From Chelativorans sp. YIM 93263 (GTDB taxonomy: Bacteria > Pseudomonadota > Alphaproteobacteria > Rhizobiales > Rhizobiaceae): a DNA stretch of 64,000 nucleotides. Below the pieces are notes generated by a model. The model was not told the origin of the DNA, did no database searches, and was given only the letters and a program-made list of their open reading frames with translations. The stretch lies in assembly GCF_028767125.1 (NCBI RefSeq), contig NZ_JAKCWP010000008.1:62001-126000 (forward strand). The letters run 5' to 3'. The stretch's first letter is position 1, and each line of letters starts with the position of its first letter. Shown piece after piece: positions 35,949 to 46,807 of the stretch. The translations under genes were made by a program, and so were the position numbers.

Positions 35949-36569
35949 ATGGCGACTGCAAGCGCATTCCTGGACAACGTTTACGAGGCGGATGGCGGTG
36001 AGAGCATGCGCCGGTACTATGATCGTTGGGCCGACAGCTACGACGCAGACCTACGCGAGAACGATTACCGCACGCCCAGTCGCTGTGCTGCTGCTCTTTC
36101 AGATCATCTCGCCGACAAGAATGCTCCGATTCTGGATTTCGCATGTGGCACCGGCATCTCAGGTGTGGCGCTGAAAGAGGCAGGTTTTGAGACGATCGAC
36201 GGCACGGATATCTCGGAAGGCATGCTGGAGAAGGCGCGCGCCAAGGGGATCTATCGCGATCTCCTGCGTGCGGATCCCGATGCAGTTCTCGATATTGGCG
36301 ACCGGCAGTATATGGCCATTACGGCCGTGGGCGCGATCGGCGCAGGGGCGGCTCCAGCGGAAAATATCGACGCTGCCATCGCGAGCCTGGCGCCTGGAGG
36401 GATTTTCGTCGTCTCGCTCAACGATCACACGCTTGAAGACAAACAGTACGAAGCGAAGTTGAACCAGGCCATCGCCGACGGTCGAGTCGAGAAGATCATG
36501 GCCGAAGACGGCCCGCATCTGCCCGCGATCGGGCTGGGTGCCCGCGTTTGGGCCGTGCGCAGGCTCTAA
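35949..36569 (+). CDS. Class I SAM-dependent methyltransferase
   Basis: The 206-residue product has the SAM-binding motif ILDFACGTGISGVALKEAGF near residues 61-80 and the acidic end of the second strand in IDGTDISEGMLEKAR. A further VVSLNDH segment fits the post-core strand. The N-terminus YYDRWADSYDADLREN resembles methyltransferases of small metabolites (UbiE/TPMT-like). Substrate is unknown. It stands alone, flanked by the hairpin upstream and a composite palindromic repeat downstream. Confidence 0.88.
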   Translation: MATASAFLDNVYEADGGESMRRYYDRWADSYDADLRENDYRTPSRCAAALSDHLADKNAPILDFACGTGISGVALKEAGFETIDGTDISEGMLEKARAKGIYRDLLRADPDAVLDIGDRQYMAITAVGAIGAGAAPAENIDAAIASLAPGGIFVVSLNDHTLEDKQYEAKLNQAIADGRVEKIMAEDGPHLPAIGLGARVWAVRRL

Positions 36570-36623
36570 AGTCGGCGCGGACAGCAACGTGTGAGGCGCC
36601 TTCCGAAACGTCGGTGCGTTTCG

Positions 36624-36765
36624 TGACCGCTCAGGCATGGATCCCAAGATCAAGTCTTGGGATGACGCGGTGGAGAAAGTTTCGGCCAATCGCCGACGTC
36701 AGAGATTAGCGCCACCATCTATGCCTTCGTCATACCAAGGCTGACCTTGGTATCTATGCCTGAGC
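36624..36765. repeat. Composite palindromic repeat, copy 1
   Basis: Two inverted hairpin units face each other: CTCAGGCATGGATCC followed by stem CCCAAGA/TCTTGGG, and GCCTTCGTCA followed by stem TACCAAGG/CCTTGGTA and TATGCCTGAGC. Between them lies the shared middle segment with AGATTAGCGCCACC. A second copy is at 44860-45002, a partial middle at 44485-44512, and a single hairpin unit at 40341-40384 inside uvrB. Confidence 0.85.
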
Positions 36766-36979
36766 TTTGGTGCCGGATATCACGATCACGGAGAAGAACT
36801 CCCGACACACGCGCCGCCCTAGCGGCGTGTTTCGCGACCCCGAAGCGATCTACTGAAGCATCGGCGCTTGCGTAGGCCATCCGGTTAGGCTGCGTCGAAG
36901 CACTTCGCCCAGGGAACGGAGAGCGGTATGCCAGCGTCCCGCCCTCCACTTGGGGCAACGGCGACGCTGCCACGCCCGC

Positions 36980-37642
36980 TCAGGTCAGGTTCCTGCGGCG
37001 TTCCAGCTCCGCCTCTGTCGGCTCTTCCATCCCGAAAGAGCCGGTCTCGACCGCGCCGGCTCGCTCATACTTGGTCATGATGATGCCCGTGTCCGAAACC
37101 TTCGAGCTGACAAGCTTGAAGCCCATGGGCATGGCGCCGGCGCCGAAGAGCTTCTTGCCCTTTCCCAGTACGATCGGGAAGATCGTGAGGTAGAGCTCAT
37201 CGATCAGATCATTCCGCAACAGGCTCTGCAGGAGATCGGTCGAGCCCTGCGTGACCAGGTTCGGTCCATTCTCTGCCTTCAGTTTTCGCACGGCTTCGAC
37301 TGCGTCGGGTGCGAGCGAACGGCTTTCCGGCCAAGTCAATTCCAGATCCGGGTTGTGGGTGGCGACGTATTTGAGGACGCTGTTGAACACCGAGCCGATC
37401 GGGTGGCCGGCCTCCACATAGGGCCAGTACGCGGCGAAGATGTCATAGGTTTTCCGGCCGAGCAGCAGATCGAAGGGCTCGCCGAAAATGCGATTTATGA
37501 TGAACTCTCCAAACTGCTCGTCGGAATGCGGGTACACCCATCCGCCGTAGCGGAAGCCGCCGGTCGGGTCCTCGTCCGGCCCGCCGGGTGCCTGCATAAC
37601 CCCGTCAAGGCTCATCATTGCCCCCGTTACGATCTTTCTCAT
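36980..37642 (-). CDS. Dihydrofolate reductase-family (RibD C-terminal-like) protein
   Basis: The 220-residue protein begins RKIVTGAMMSLDGVMQAPGGPDED, typical of the DUF/DHFR-like reductase family related to the RibD C-terminal domain. Other family blocks are LLLGRKTYDIFAAYWPY, GSTDLLQSLLRNDLIDELYL and FPIVLGKGKKLF. These NADPH-fold proteins are widespread and mostly of unknown substrate; true DHFR activity is not implied. It is divergent from uvrB with a perfect 9-bp inverted repeat between them. Confidence 0.9.
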   Translation of the reverse strand: MRKIVTGAMMSLDGVMQAPGGPDEDPTGGFRYGGWVYPHSDEQFGEFIINRIFGEPFDLLLGRKTYDIFAAYWPYVEAGHPIGSVFNSVLKYVATHNPDLELTWPESRSLAPDAVEAVRKLKAENGPNLVTQGSTDLLQSLLRNDLIDELYLTIFPIVLGKGKKLFGAGAMPMGFKLVSSKVSDTGIIMTKYERAGAVETGSFGMEEPTEAELERRRNLT

Positions 37643-37738
37643 GACGCTCCACCTTCTTTGCTATTGCATGATAATGGACCAAGGACGGGCGAGGGTGGAG
37701 CGATCCGACAGGGGAATCGAGGAGGCCTGTTTCCGTCC

Positions 37739-37760
37739 TCCTGACAGCCTCCTGTCAGGA
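37739..37760. promoter_or_regulatory. Perfect inverted repeat upstream of uvrB
   Basis: TCCTGACAG and CTGTCAGGA form 9-bp arms around CCTC, about 75 bp upstream of the uvrB start. It does not match the alphaproteobacterial LexA box (GTTC-N7-GTTC), so it may be another operator or a hairpin. Confidence 0.45.
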
Positions 37761-37832
37761 GCCTGCGTCGGCCTGTCATAGCCGCTATGTGGCCCCTTTC
37801 ATTCTCGCGCGCGATTCTCCATATTCAGCCCC

Positions 37833-40709
<2,877 letters not shown>

Positions 40710-40726
40710 GCATTGGAGATCGAGAT

Positions 40727-41232
40727 TTGCTGATCCGGCACGAGCGTCCTGGCGACGAAGAGGCTATTCACAGGCTGACTACGGCCGCTTTCGCGCCGAT
40801 GCCGTTCAGCAATGGATCGGAAGCCCCGATCATCAGGGCCCTGCGGGAATCCGGCGATCTGACCCTGTCCCTGGTGGCTGAGGAGGATGGGACGGTGATT
40901 GGGCACGTCGCGTTCTCTCCCGTCACCATAGCTGGAATCCACGAAGGTTGGTTCGGTCTGGGGCCGGTGTCGGTGTGGCCGGAACGGCAGCGGCAGGGTA
41001 TTGGAAAGGCTCTGATCCTGAAAGGTCTGGAATCGCTCAAGGAGAGGTCCGCGCGTGGGTGCGCATTGATCGGCAATCCTGAAATCTACAGGCGCGCGTG
41101 GGCTTCGATAGCGACGGTTTGTTGAGGTACGGAAATCTGGACAGGATCTACGTCCAGAGGATTGTCTTTTCCGGCCCTGCGCCGCGCGGTGAACTCAAAT
41201 TTGCCTCAGCCTTCGAAGCCGAAGCTTCGTAG
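40727..41232 (+). pseudogene. GNAT acetyltransferase gene with a 3' frameshift
   Basis: The frame from 40727 encodes a normal GNAT start (RPGDEEAIHRLTTAAF), the acetyl-CoA loop WPERQRQGIGKALI and SARGCALIGNPEIYRR, then runs off into a wrong-frame tail stopping at 41125. The neighbouring frame continues the family sequence at once: VGFDSDGLLRYGNLDRIYVQ, then GPAPRGELKFASAFEAEAS, with a stop at 41230. One base is missing near 41090-41098 in a CGCGCG run. The family ending is recognisable, so the gene is a recent frameshift or a sequencing error. Confidence 0.82.
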
Positions 41233-41252
41233 GAGACAAGCCGGAATCCGCA

Positions 41253-42077
41253 TCACTCGCGCCGCCCCGCCATCTCCTTCAGCCGCTCCAGAAAGGTCCG
41301 CAGCGCCTGCTGCGGGTCGTCGCCTTCTTCGCTCAGCATGGTGATGTCCCATCGCGCCAGCACGGCCTCTTCCACCGGGTCGCGGTGCGGCATGAACACG
41401 AAGGAGGGTGGCCGGTCCTCCTCATAGCCGGAGTCGCGCCAGGTCTGCCAAAGCCGGTGTAAAAGCAGCCTGATGTTCATGTCGGAGAGGCTGTAGCCGA
41501 TGAACAGGATCGTGCGGCCCAGCGCGTCGGCGCGAAACTTCACGTCCAGCGGGGAGTCGAAGGAGAGCCGGTTGAAATAGTCCGTCTCCGTCAGCACCAT
41601 CGAGGCGTCCTCGTCGAAATCGCCATGAAACTTGACGATCTGCGACGCCTCCGGCCGCACGCGGCTCACGTCGCGGGCGTTCGCCACCTTCACGAAATCG
41701 CGCCCGTAGATCTCGAACGCCACCTCCAGATTGCGGTCGTAATTGGTGGTGTAGATGATCGGGAAATCCATCCCCACGATCAGCCGGTGCAGCGCGGATG
41801 CCTCCACCTTCTCCCGCGAAACGCTCCAGTTCCGGTCCATCCAGCTGCGCAGCGGCCCCAGGCTGCCCTGCTGCAGCCGGTAGTATTCGGCCAGCGTCTG
41901 ATAGCTGTAGCGCCCGTTCCCGCCGCTCTCATGCGCGATGCCGAGCTCGTCCTCCATGTGGCGGATCAGCTTGTCCCAGGAGGGCAGGCCGACGCTCATG
42001 GAAACCCCCGCGCCGACAAAAAGGATCGCGCTCCTGTGCCGAACCGCCTCGGCAAGCTTTTCCATCGCATCGGGCAT
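41253..42077 (-). CDS. SIR2-like domain protein
   Basis: A 274-residue protein with the SIR2 NAD-binding features: ILFVGAGVS (residues 18-26), the TTNYDRNLE block with Asn112, and FHGDFDEDASMVLTETDY with His151, the two residues equivalent to the NAD-hydrolysing pair of defence SIR2 proteins. There is no Zn finger, so a protein deacetylase role is unlikely; many SIR2_2 proteins degrade NAD+ during phage infection. No extra effector or sensor domain is visible. Start at 42077 is supported by AGGAG. It converges with the acetyltransferase pseudogene and is divergent from the DUF262 gene. Confidence 0.85.
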   Translation of the reverse strand: MPDAMEKLAEAVRHRSAILFVGAGVSMSVGLPSWDKLIRHMEDELGIAHESGGNGRYSYQTLAEYYRLQQGSLGPLRSWMDRNWSVSREKVEASALHRLIVGMDFPIIYTTNYDRNLEVAFEIYGRDFVKVANARDVSRVRPEASQIVKFHGDFDEDASMVLTETDYFNRLSFDSPLDVKFRADALGRTILFIGYSLSDMNIRLLLHRLWQTWRDSGYEEDRPPSFVFMPHRDPVEEAVLARWDITMLSEEGDDPQQALRTFLERLKEMAGRRE

Positions 42078-42259
42078 ACGCACACTCCTGATCGCCGCCG
42101 GTAAACGGCGGGGTCAGGAGGAGGGTTCCGGGAACTATCCTGACTCCTTAGGCGATAGGAGTGCTGAGGCTCGCAAACTCCGTCAGCTATCGTCGTTGCC
42201 TTTGATTAACTTCCGGCCATGTTGTACTGATTGCATTCGTCCAACAATAGAGAGCGCAG

Positions 42260-43420
42260 ATGGATCCCAACGATTTTGCACCTGAGGATCAGCAGGAAGA
42301 TATAAATGACATCGAGCCAGAGGGGACCTGGTTCGAGGACGCGGTGCTGTGGAGCGCGGATTGGACAACGGAAACGATCATTTCGCAACTGCGTAGAGGC
42401 AACATCAATCTAAATCCGATTTTCCAACGTCGTAGTGCTTGGAACCAAGTGAGAAAGAGTCTCTTCATAGAGTCACTGATCTTGGGCTTGCCAATACCTC
42501 AGATCATACTGGCCGAAGATAAATCACATAAGGGTAGGTTCGTTGTTATTGACGGTAAGCAGAGACTTCTAACTATCAGGCAGTTTGCAGCAGATGACCA
42601 GGATGAATTCGATAAATTAACCCTCAAGGGCTTGGAAGACAGGCCTGATCTTAACGGAAAAGATTATGGCGCGCTCAAGTCGGATCTCGATCTGCAACGA
42701 GATTTAGATAGGTTCGAAAATCAGACGATACGTACAGTTATAATAAGGGGATGGGAGAAAGAGGACTACCTTTACTCTGTTTTTTTAAGAATAAACCAAG
42801 GTAGCGTTACGCTTTCACCGCAGGAATTGCGGCAGGCTCTTCATCCTGGTAAATTTTCAGTATTCGTAGATGATCGATCTGCGACCTCTGAGCCACTATT
42901 GAATGCTCTCGGTTTAAGTGAGCCAGATTTTCGAATGCGAGACGCCGAGCTTCTTCTTAGATACTTGGCATATTCTTTCTTTGCTTCATCATATGGTGGA
43001 AATTTAAAAAAATTCCTCGACGATGCGCACACTTACTTCAATAAGAATTGGGATTCAAAGAAATCAGAGGTTGAGCAACGCTTTGAGCAGTTTGAAATTG
43101 CTATAGAGTTTCTGAGGAAAGGTTTTGGTGAAAAGGAATATCTCCGTAAATGGAACGGTAAAAACTTCGAGCCAAGAATAAATAGAGCTGTATTTGATAT
43201 AATGCTATATTACTTTTCAGAAGAGAGTGTTAGGCATTCGGCTGAGAATAAAATGGAAGATGTTGTAGATTCATTTAAGAAATTATGTGAAACAACTAAG
43301 TTCTTATCTTCGATCGAGACTACGACAAAATCAAAAGATGCCAACAGCACGAGATTTAACATGTTTAGCGATATGCTAAATAATCTGTTGCAAATTGAGA
43401 CTGTTTCTCCGTTTTCCTGA
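42260..43420 (+). CDS. DUF262 (ParB/Srx-fold NTPase-like) protein
   Basis: The 386-residue protein has an N-terminal DUF262 domain (about 30-220): NLNPIFQRRSAW, GLPIPQIILAED, the signature FVVIDGKQRLLTIRQF at 94-109 (usually DGQQR), and FLRINQGSVTLSPQELRQAL. DUF262 is the nucleotide-sensing part of GmrSD, BrxU and SspE, but the HNH nuclease domain (DUF1524) of those proteins is absent. The rest is helical. The gene is clearly AT-richer than its neighbours, with many AGA/ATA codons, suggesting transfer. Its stop overlaps the start of the HEPN gene (TGATG). Confidence 0.88.
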   Translation: MDPNDFAPEDQQEDINDIEPEGTWFEDAVLWSADWTTETIISQLRRGNINLNPIFQRRSAWNQVRKSLFIESLILGLPIPQIILAEDKSHKGRFVVIDGKQRLLTIRQFAADDQDEFDKLTLKGLEDRPDLNGKDYGALKSDLDLQRDLDRFENQTIRTVIIRGWEKEDYLYSVFLRINQGSVTLSPQELRQALHPGKFSVFVDDRSATSEPLLNALGLSEPDFRMRDAELLLRYLAYSFFASSYGGNLKKFLDDAHTYFNKNWDSKKSEVEQRFEQFEIAIEFLRKGFGEKEYLRKWNGKNFEPRINRAVFDIMLYYFSEESVRHSAENKMEDVVDSFKKLCETTKFLSSIETTTKSKDANSTRFNMFSDMLNNLLQIETVSPFS

Positions 43421-44049
43421 TGCCTTCTCCTAGATACGAGAGGATGGTCGCTCGGCAAGATATGCTTCGGCGGCTCCTCATACCGAACACTAGCCCTCCC
43501 ACGGGCAATTATAAAAGAGTGACAAAGGAAAAGACATTTGCATATTCTCTTTTAATGCATGCAGAACTTGAATCCTATATCGAAGATATGGTTTCAGAAA
43601 TTGCGGATGCTGCATTTGCATTATGGAGGAAAAATTCTTCTGTTACATTTCCACTTGCATGTATGGTAATTTATAAAGAGGGGGGAGAGGTTGGGTTTTC
43701 AGAAAATATATTTAACATAGGTAAAGAACGGAAAGCAGAATCTATCGTTGCAGTATCTAAACGGCATTTCGATTATCGCGTCAAAAATAATCATGGGGTT
43801 CGGCATAAAAACATTTGCAAGCTTTTTATGAGCATTGGTTTTATTCCTGATCCTTCAGAAGAAGCGCTCTTGAATTCGCTGGATGGTTTTGGGGCAAAGC
43901 GAGGCGAATATGCGCATACTTCCCCAGATGGCAAGCTGTTAAGCGAAACTGATCCCATAACGGAAGCTAATGAGATTAACGTGCTCATCGAGAATATGAA
44001 GGGCCTTGATGAGGCATTTGTCCTCTATAGGGAAAAGTGCGGACTCTAG
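43420..44049 (+). CDS. HEPN-domain protein, RiboL-PSP-HEPN type, putative RNase
   Basis: A 209-residue all-alpha protein. The N-terminal part has paired helices (TKEKTFAYSLLMHAELESYIEDM); the C-terminal part has NHGVRHKNICKLFMSIGF followed by FGAKRGEYAH, in which Arg161 and His166 form the RX4-6H active-site motif of HEPN ribonucleases. HEPN proteins act as RNA-cleaving toxins and defence effectors. The start codon shares a base with the DUF262 stop, so the two proteins are made together and probably form a complex. AT-rich like its partner. The pairing is the basis of the defence-module proposal. Confidence 0.82.
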   Translation: MPSPRYERMVARQDMLRRLLIPNTSPPTGNYKRVTKEKTFAYSLLMHAELESYIEDMVSEIADAAFALWRKNSSVTFPLACMVIYKEGGEVGFSENIFNIGKERKAESIVAVSKRHFDYRVKNNHGVRHKNICKLFMSIGFIPDPSEEALLNSLDGFGAKRGEYAHTSPDGKLLSETDPITEANEINVLIENMKGLDEAFVLYREKCGL

Positions 44050-44056
44050 TCTCGAC

Positions 44057-44362
44057 TCACTCCTCCGGCTCCGTCTCAAACCGTAGCGGATACCCCTGCG
44101 CCCGCCCGGCATCGGTCGCGCGCGTTGCTTTCGTCTCGGCCACGTCCTTGGGAAACACGGCGACCACGCAGGCGCCGCGGCGGTGGGCGGTGATCATCAC
44201 GCGATGGGCCTGATCCTCGGAAAGCTTGAACTCCGCCTTCAGCACCTTCACGACGAACTCGCGCGGCGTGAAATCGTCATTGATCAGAATGACTTTGTGC
44301 AGGCGCGGGCGCTCGACCTTCGTCCTGGTTTTCACGCGCGGTTTGGTGTCGCTGTCGCTCAT
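44057..44362 (-). CDS. clpS: ATP-dependent Clp protease adaptor ClpS
   Basis: The 101-residue protein has the ClpS signature VILINDDFTPREFVVKVLKAEF and HRRGACVVAVFPKDVAETKA. ClpS delivers N-degron substrates to ClpAP. Alphaproteobacteria often have two ClpS forms; which this is cannot be told, and clpA is not adjacent here. It converges with the HEPN gene at 8 bp, at the edge of the AT-rich block. Confidence 0.94.
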   Translation of the reverse strand: MSDSDTKPRVKTRTKVERPRLHKVILINDDFTPREFVVKVLKAEFKLSEDQAHRVMITAHRRGACVVAVFPKDVAETKATRATDAGRAQGYPLRFETEPEE

Positions 44363-44484
44363 CGGGAAATTCCTTCTCCCTGCCGGCGGACGGCTGATGC
44401 GCGGGCCTCATATTCGCATGATGCGCGCCGGGCGTAAACATTGCGCGGCAAGCGGGCCAGCGTCGCTGGAGGGGTGCCTCGGCT

Positions 44485-44512
44485 AGTCACCAACGTTCGA
44501 GATTAGCGCCGC
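44485..44512. repeat. Partial middle module of the composite repeat
   Basis: AGTCACCAACGTTCGAGATT plus the following AGCGCCGC closely matches the middle segments of copy 2 (44924-44952) and copy 1 (about 36688-36716). The flanking hairpins are missing, so this is a third, partial copy close to clpS. Confidence 0.7.
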
Positions 44513-44546
44513 TTGCGCCAACGGCAACCGCCGGTAGGTTATCTCC

Positions 44547-44834
44547 ATGACGGGCTACGTATACATGACCGCGAGCCAGAAACGCGGCACGATCTATACC
44601 GGCGTTACGAACGACCTCAGCCGCCGCGTGTTCGAGCACAAGTCGGGGAGCGGTTCCCGGTTCACCGGCCGCTACGGCGTCCAGCGGCTCGTCTGGTACG
44701 AGGAGCACTTCGACATGCGCGAGGCGATCCAGCGCGAAAAGGCGCTCAAGGGATGGCCGCGCCAGTGGAAGATCGCGCTGATCGAGGCGATCAATCCGGA
44801 ATGGAACGAGCTTATGCGCGGGATCGGGTGGTGA
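44547..44834 (+). CDS. GIY-YIG nuclease-domain protein
   Basis: The 95-residue protein is a single GIY-YIG domain: GYVYMTASQKRGTIYTGVTN with conserved Tyr residues in the two first strands, the Arg in DLSRRVFEHKSG, and the Glu in REAIQREKALKGW. This belongs to the UPF0213/YhbQ-like stand-alone group, whose function is unknown. It is flanked on both sides by pieces of the composite palindromic repeat. Confidence 0.9.
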   Translation: MTGYVYMTASQKRGTIYTGVTNDLSRRVFEHKSGSGSRFTGRYGVQRLVWYEEHFDMREAIQREKALKGWPRQWKIALIEAINPEWNELMRGIGW

Positions 44835-44859
44835 GCTTCCGGAAGCGCTGCCGCGTATC

Positions 44860-45002
44860 GTCACCGCTCAGGCATGGATCCCAGGATCAAGTCCTGGGAT
44901 GACGAGGTAGAGGCGTTTCGGCCAGTCGCCGACACTCGAGATTAGCGCCGCCACCTCCGCCTTCGTCATACCAAGGCTTGACCTTGGTATCCATGCCAGA
45001 GC
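44860..45002. repeat. Composite palindromic repeat, copy 2
   Basis: Left unit with stem CCCAGGA/TCCTGGG after CTCAGGCATGGAT, middle with CAGTCGCCGAC and GAGATTAGCGCCGCC, and right unit with stem TACCAAGG/CCTTGGTA followed by TCCATGCC. Compared with copy 1, the left stem has paired base changes that keep the stem intact. Confidence 0.85.
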
Positions 45003-45640
45003 GGCGACGCAACGCGCCAGTGCTTCCGGAAAATCATCTCCGAGCGGGGACAAAAACCGCGTCTACGGAATTTTTCTACGGCCCAACCCATTGTTTTCCC
45101 TCACTCTCACAAATTTTCTCGAACTTTTTTCAAGCCAATTTATCCCCGCGCTCGCCACCGCTCTTATCATCCAACCCATCGCCCTCACGGGAACCGGGTC
45201 CGGACCGGGGATCCGGGAGGGCGGCGGCAGCCTCCCCCTGTGGTGCTCCGGTAGCCACAGGCATGTGAGGGCCCGCAACAGGCCGGCGGCGCCGGGGGGA
45301 TGGGGGACAGACAGCAACGCCGGAAAAACGGGGCACCGGGACAGAGACGGTGTCGGGCAGCCGCGGAGAAGCCGCTAGCGCTTCTTCTTCGGCCCGGCCA
45401 AGACCACCCCCTAATTGGGTGCAGCCGGGAAGGAGAGAGAAACCCGAGTGACCGGCCAACCGCGGGACAGCGGCCGGCGGGGCGCGTGGAACGCGCCACC
45501 TAAGCTAACAGAGAGGCACGGACCACGCGCCCCGTTTCCCGATTAACCAAAGGCCAGACGGTGAAGAAACCGGGCGTGGCGACGATGCCGCGCGCCCTTA
45601 TCCGCCGCCCAGGCAGAACCCAATGACAAGGAGAAGCAAA
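45003..45640 (+). other. Long non-coding interval, palindrome-rich
   Basis: About 640 bp with no convincing gene. The first 170 bp are AT-richer (TTTTCCCTCACTCTCACAAA and ACTTTTTTCAAGCCAATTTA). From 45180 the sequence is GC-rich with many inverted repeats, for example CCTGTGGTGCTCCGG TAGCCACAGG near 45236-45262 and GGCGCGTGGAACGCGCC near 45480-45496. It could hold a structured RNA or long leader. RNase P RNA and tmRNA signatures were looked for and not found. Confidence 0.5.
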
Positions 45641-46054
45641 GTGACTGACGGAGAACAGCTCCTGGACGAACTTGTGCAGTCGGTCGGCGAGGCCATGAAG
45701 ACCATCCCGGATTCAATGCGTGAGGAGACCGGACCCTTTGCGCCGCCGCCATGGCCGCGCGAGCAGATGACGGTCATGTACCGCTTTCTCAATACCGACG
45801 CGGGCCTGCCGCAGCGCTGTTCCGAGTCGCGTTGCCGGCGCACGGGGCAGTGCCACGGCGGGCTCGGCACGGAGGATTGCAGTTCCTGCGCGGAGTTGGG
45901 GGACGATGCCCTGGCGGGAAGGGTGATGGCCGCCGTGCTCGCGCTCAAGATTGCCTGGGTCTACGAGGCGCAGCGCAAGCACGCGCTGACAAACTGGCTG
46001 ACGGGCAGGCCTTTCTCGGAAGGCGACCCCTTCGAGGAAACCGCGCGGCTGTGA
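45641..46054 (+). CDS. Cys-rich small protein, unknown function
   Basis: The 137-residue product begins at GTG (MTDGEQLLDELVQ) with AAGGAG seven bases upstream, better than the ATG six codons earlier. It has a Cys cluster, RCSESRCRRTGQCHGG and EDCSSC, likely to bind one or two zinc ions, followed by a long helix (RVMAAVLALKIAWVYEAQRKHAL). No family was recognised. It lies upstream of the curlin genes on the same strand but 240 bp away, so a link is uncertain. Confidence 0.7.
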   Translation: MTDGEQLLDELVQSVGEAMKTIPDSMREETGPFAPPPWPREQMTVMYRFLNTDAGLPQRCSESRCRRTGQCHGGLGTEDCSSCAELGDDALAGRVMAAVLALKIAWVYEAQRKHALTNWLTGRPFSEGDPFEETARL

Positions 46055-46296
46055 ACGGAGACCGGCGGGCGGGCGCTTAAGGCTGCCCGCCTCGCCCTCA
46101 CGCCCGGTTTGAGGTGTGAGGTGCGCCGGTGCTGCGGGTTAAGGAGAGCGCATCACGGGCGGTGAAGCACCGGGCGAAATCCGCAGCAAGCGTGAACGGC
46201 GTCTGAACGGGCGGTTCAGCGCCGGTTCCGACTCGGGTGGATAGAACGGGATCGTTGACAACCAGCGGGACAGGCCCGCGATCAGGAGGAAGTCTA

Positions 46297-46731
46297 ATGA
46301 TCCGCAAGTTCATCCTTACCGCCACCACCGCAGTCTTCGCCGGCTTCATTGCCCTGCCGGCTTCCGCGAACAGCATTTCCATCGAGCAGTATGGCTGGGG
46401 CAATTCGGCCGGCGGAGACCAGATCGGCGCCCGCAACCGCATCGGCGTCTATCAGGACGGCAAGCGCAACGGTACCGTCATCCAGCAGCGGGGCCGGGGC
46501 AACACCGCCGCCACAGGCCAGGAAGGCCGCCGCAACGCCGCCGACATCTGGCAGCACGGCAAGGGCAATTCCGCTGGTGTCGGCCAGTTTGGCCGCGATC
46601 ATAACGCCATCATGACCCAGGACGGCAACGGCAATGTCGCCGCCGGGGTCCAGGTCGGCAAGGGGTGCGACGGCGAAGTCACCCAGTCCGGCAGCGGCAA
46701 CGTCGCCGCCTTCGTCCAGACCTGCAAATAG
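46297..46731 (+). CDS. Curlin-repeat protein (curli fibre subunit)
   Basis: The 144-residue protein has a signal peptide ending near PASAN and then about ten repeats of the form QxGxxN at roughly 11-residue spacing (for example QDGKRN, QRGRGN, QEGRRN, QHGKGN, QDGNGN), the pattern of CsgA/CsgB amyloid subunits. Two Cys near the C-terminus (124 and 143) are unusual for curlins. CAGGAGGAAG precedes the ATG at 46297. It is followed by csgH and a second curlin gene, so it is a likely fibre subunit. Confidence 0.87.
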   Translation: MIRKFILTATTAVFAGFIALPASANSISIEQYGWGNSAGGDQIGARNRIGVYQDGKRNGTVIQQRGRGNTAATGQEGRRNAADIWQHGKGNSAGVGQFGRDHNAIMTQDGNGNVAAGVQVGKGCDGEVTQSGSGNVAAFVQTCK

Positions 46732-46807
46732 GCCGATGTTTCGCTCAGGGGTGCCGGGCGGCGCTTGTCGCCTCGGCCCGCTCCCCAAGGCAACACAGGA
46801 GGATCCC

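Noticed and set aside
45180-45600. RNase P RNA, tmRNA or cobalamin riboswitch
   Set aside because: The universally conserved segments (for RNase P the GAGGAAAGTCCGGGC block and ACAGAAA) could not be found on either strand.
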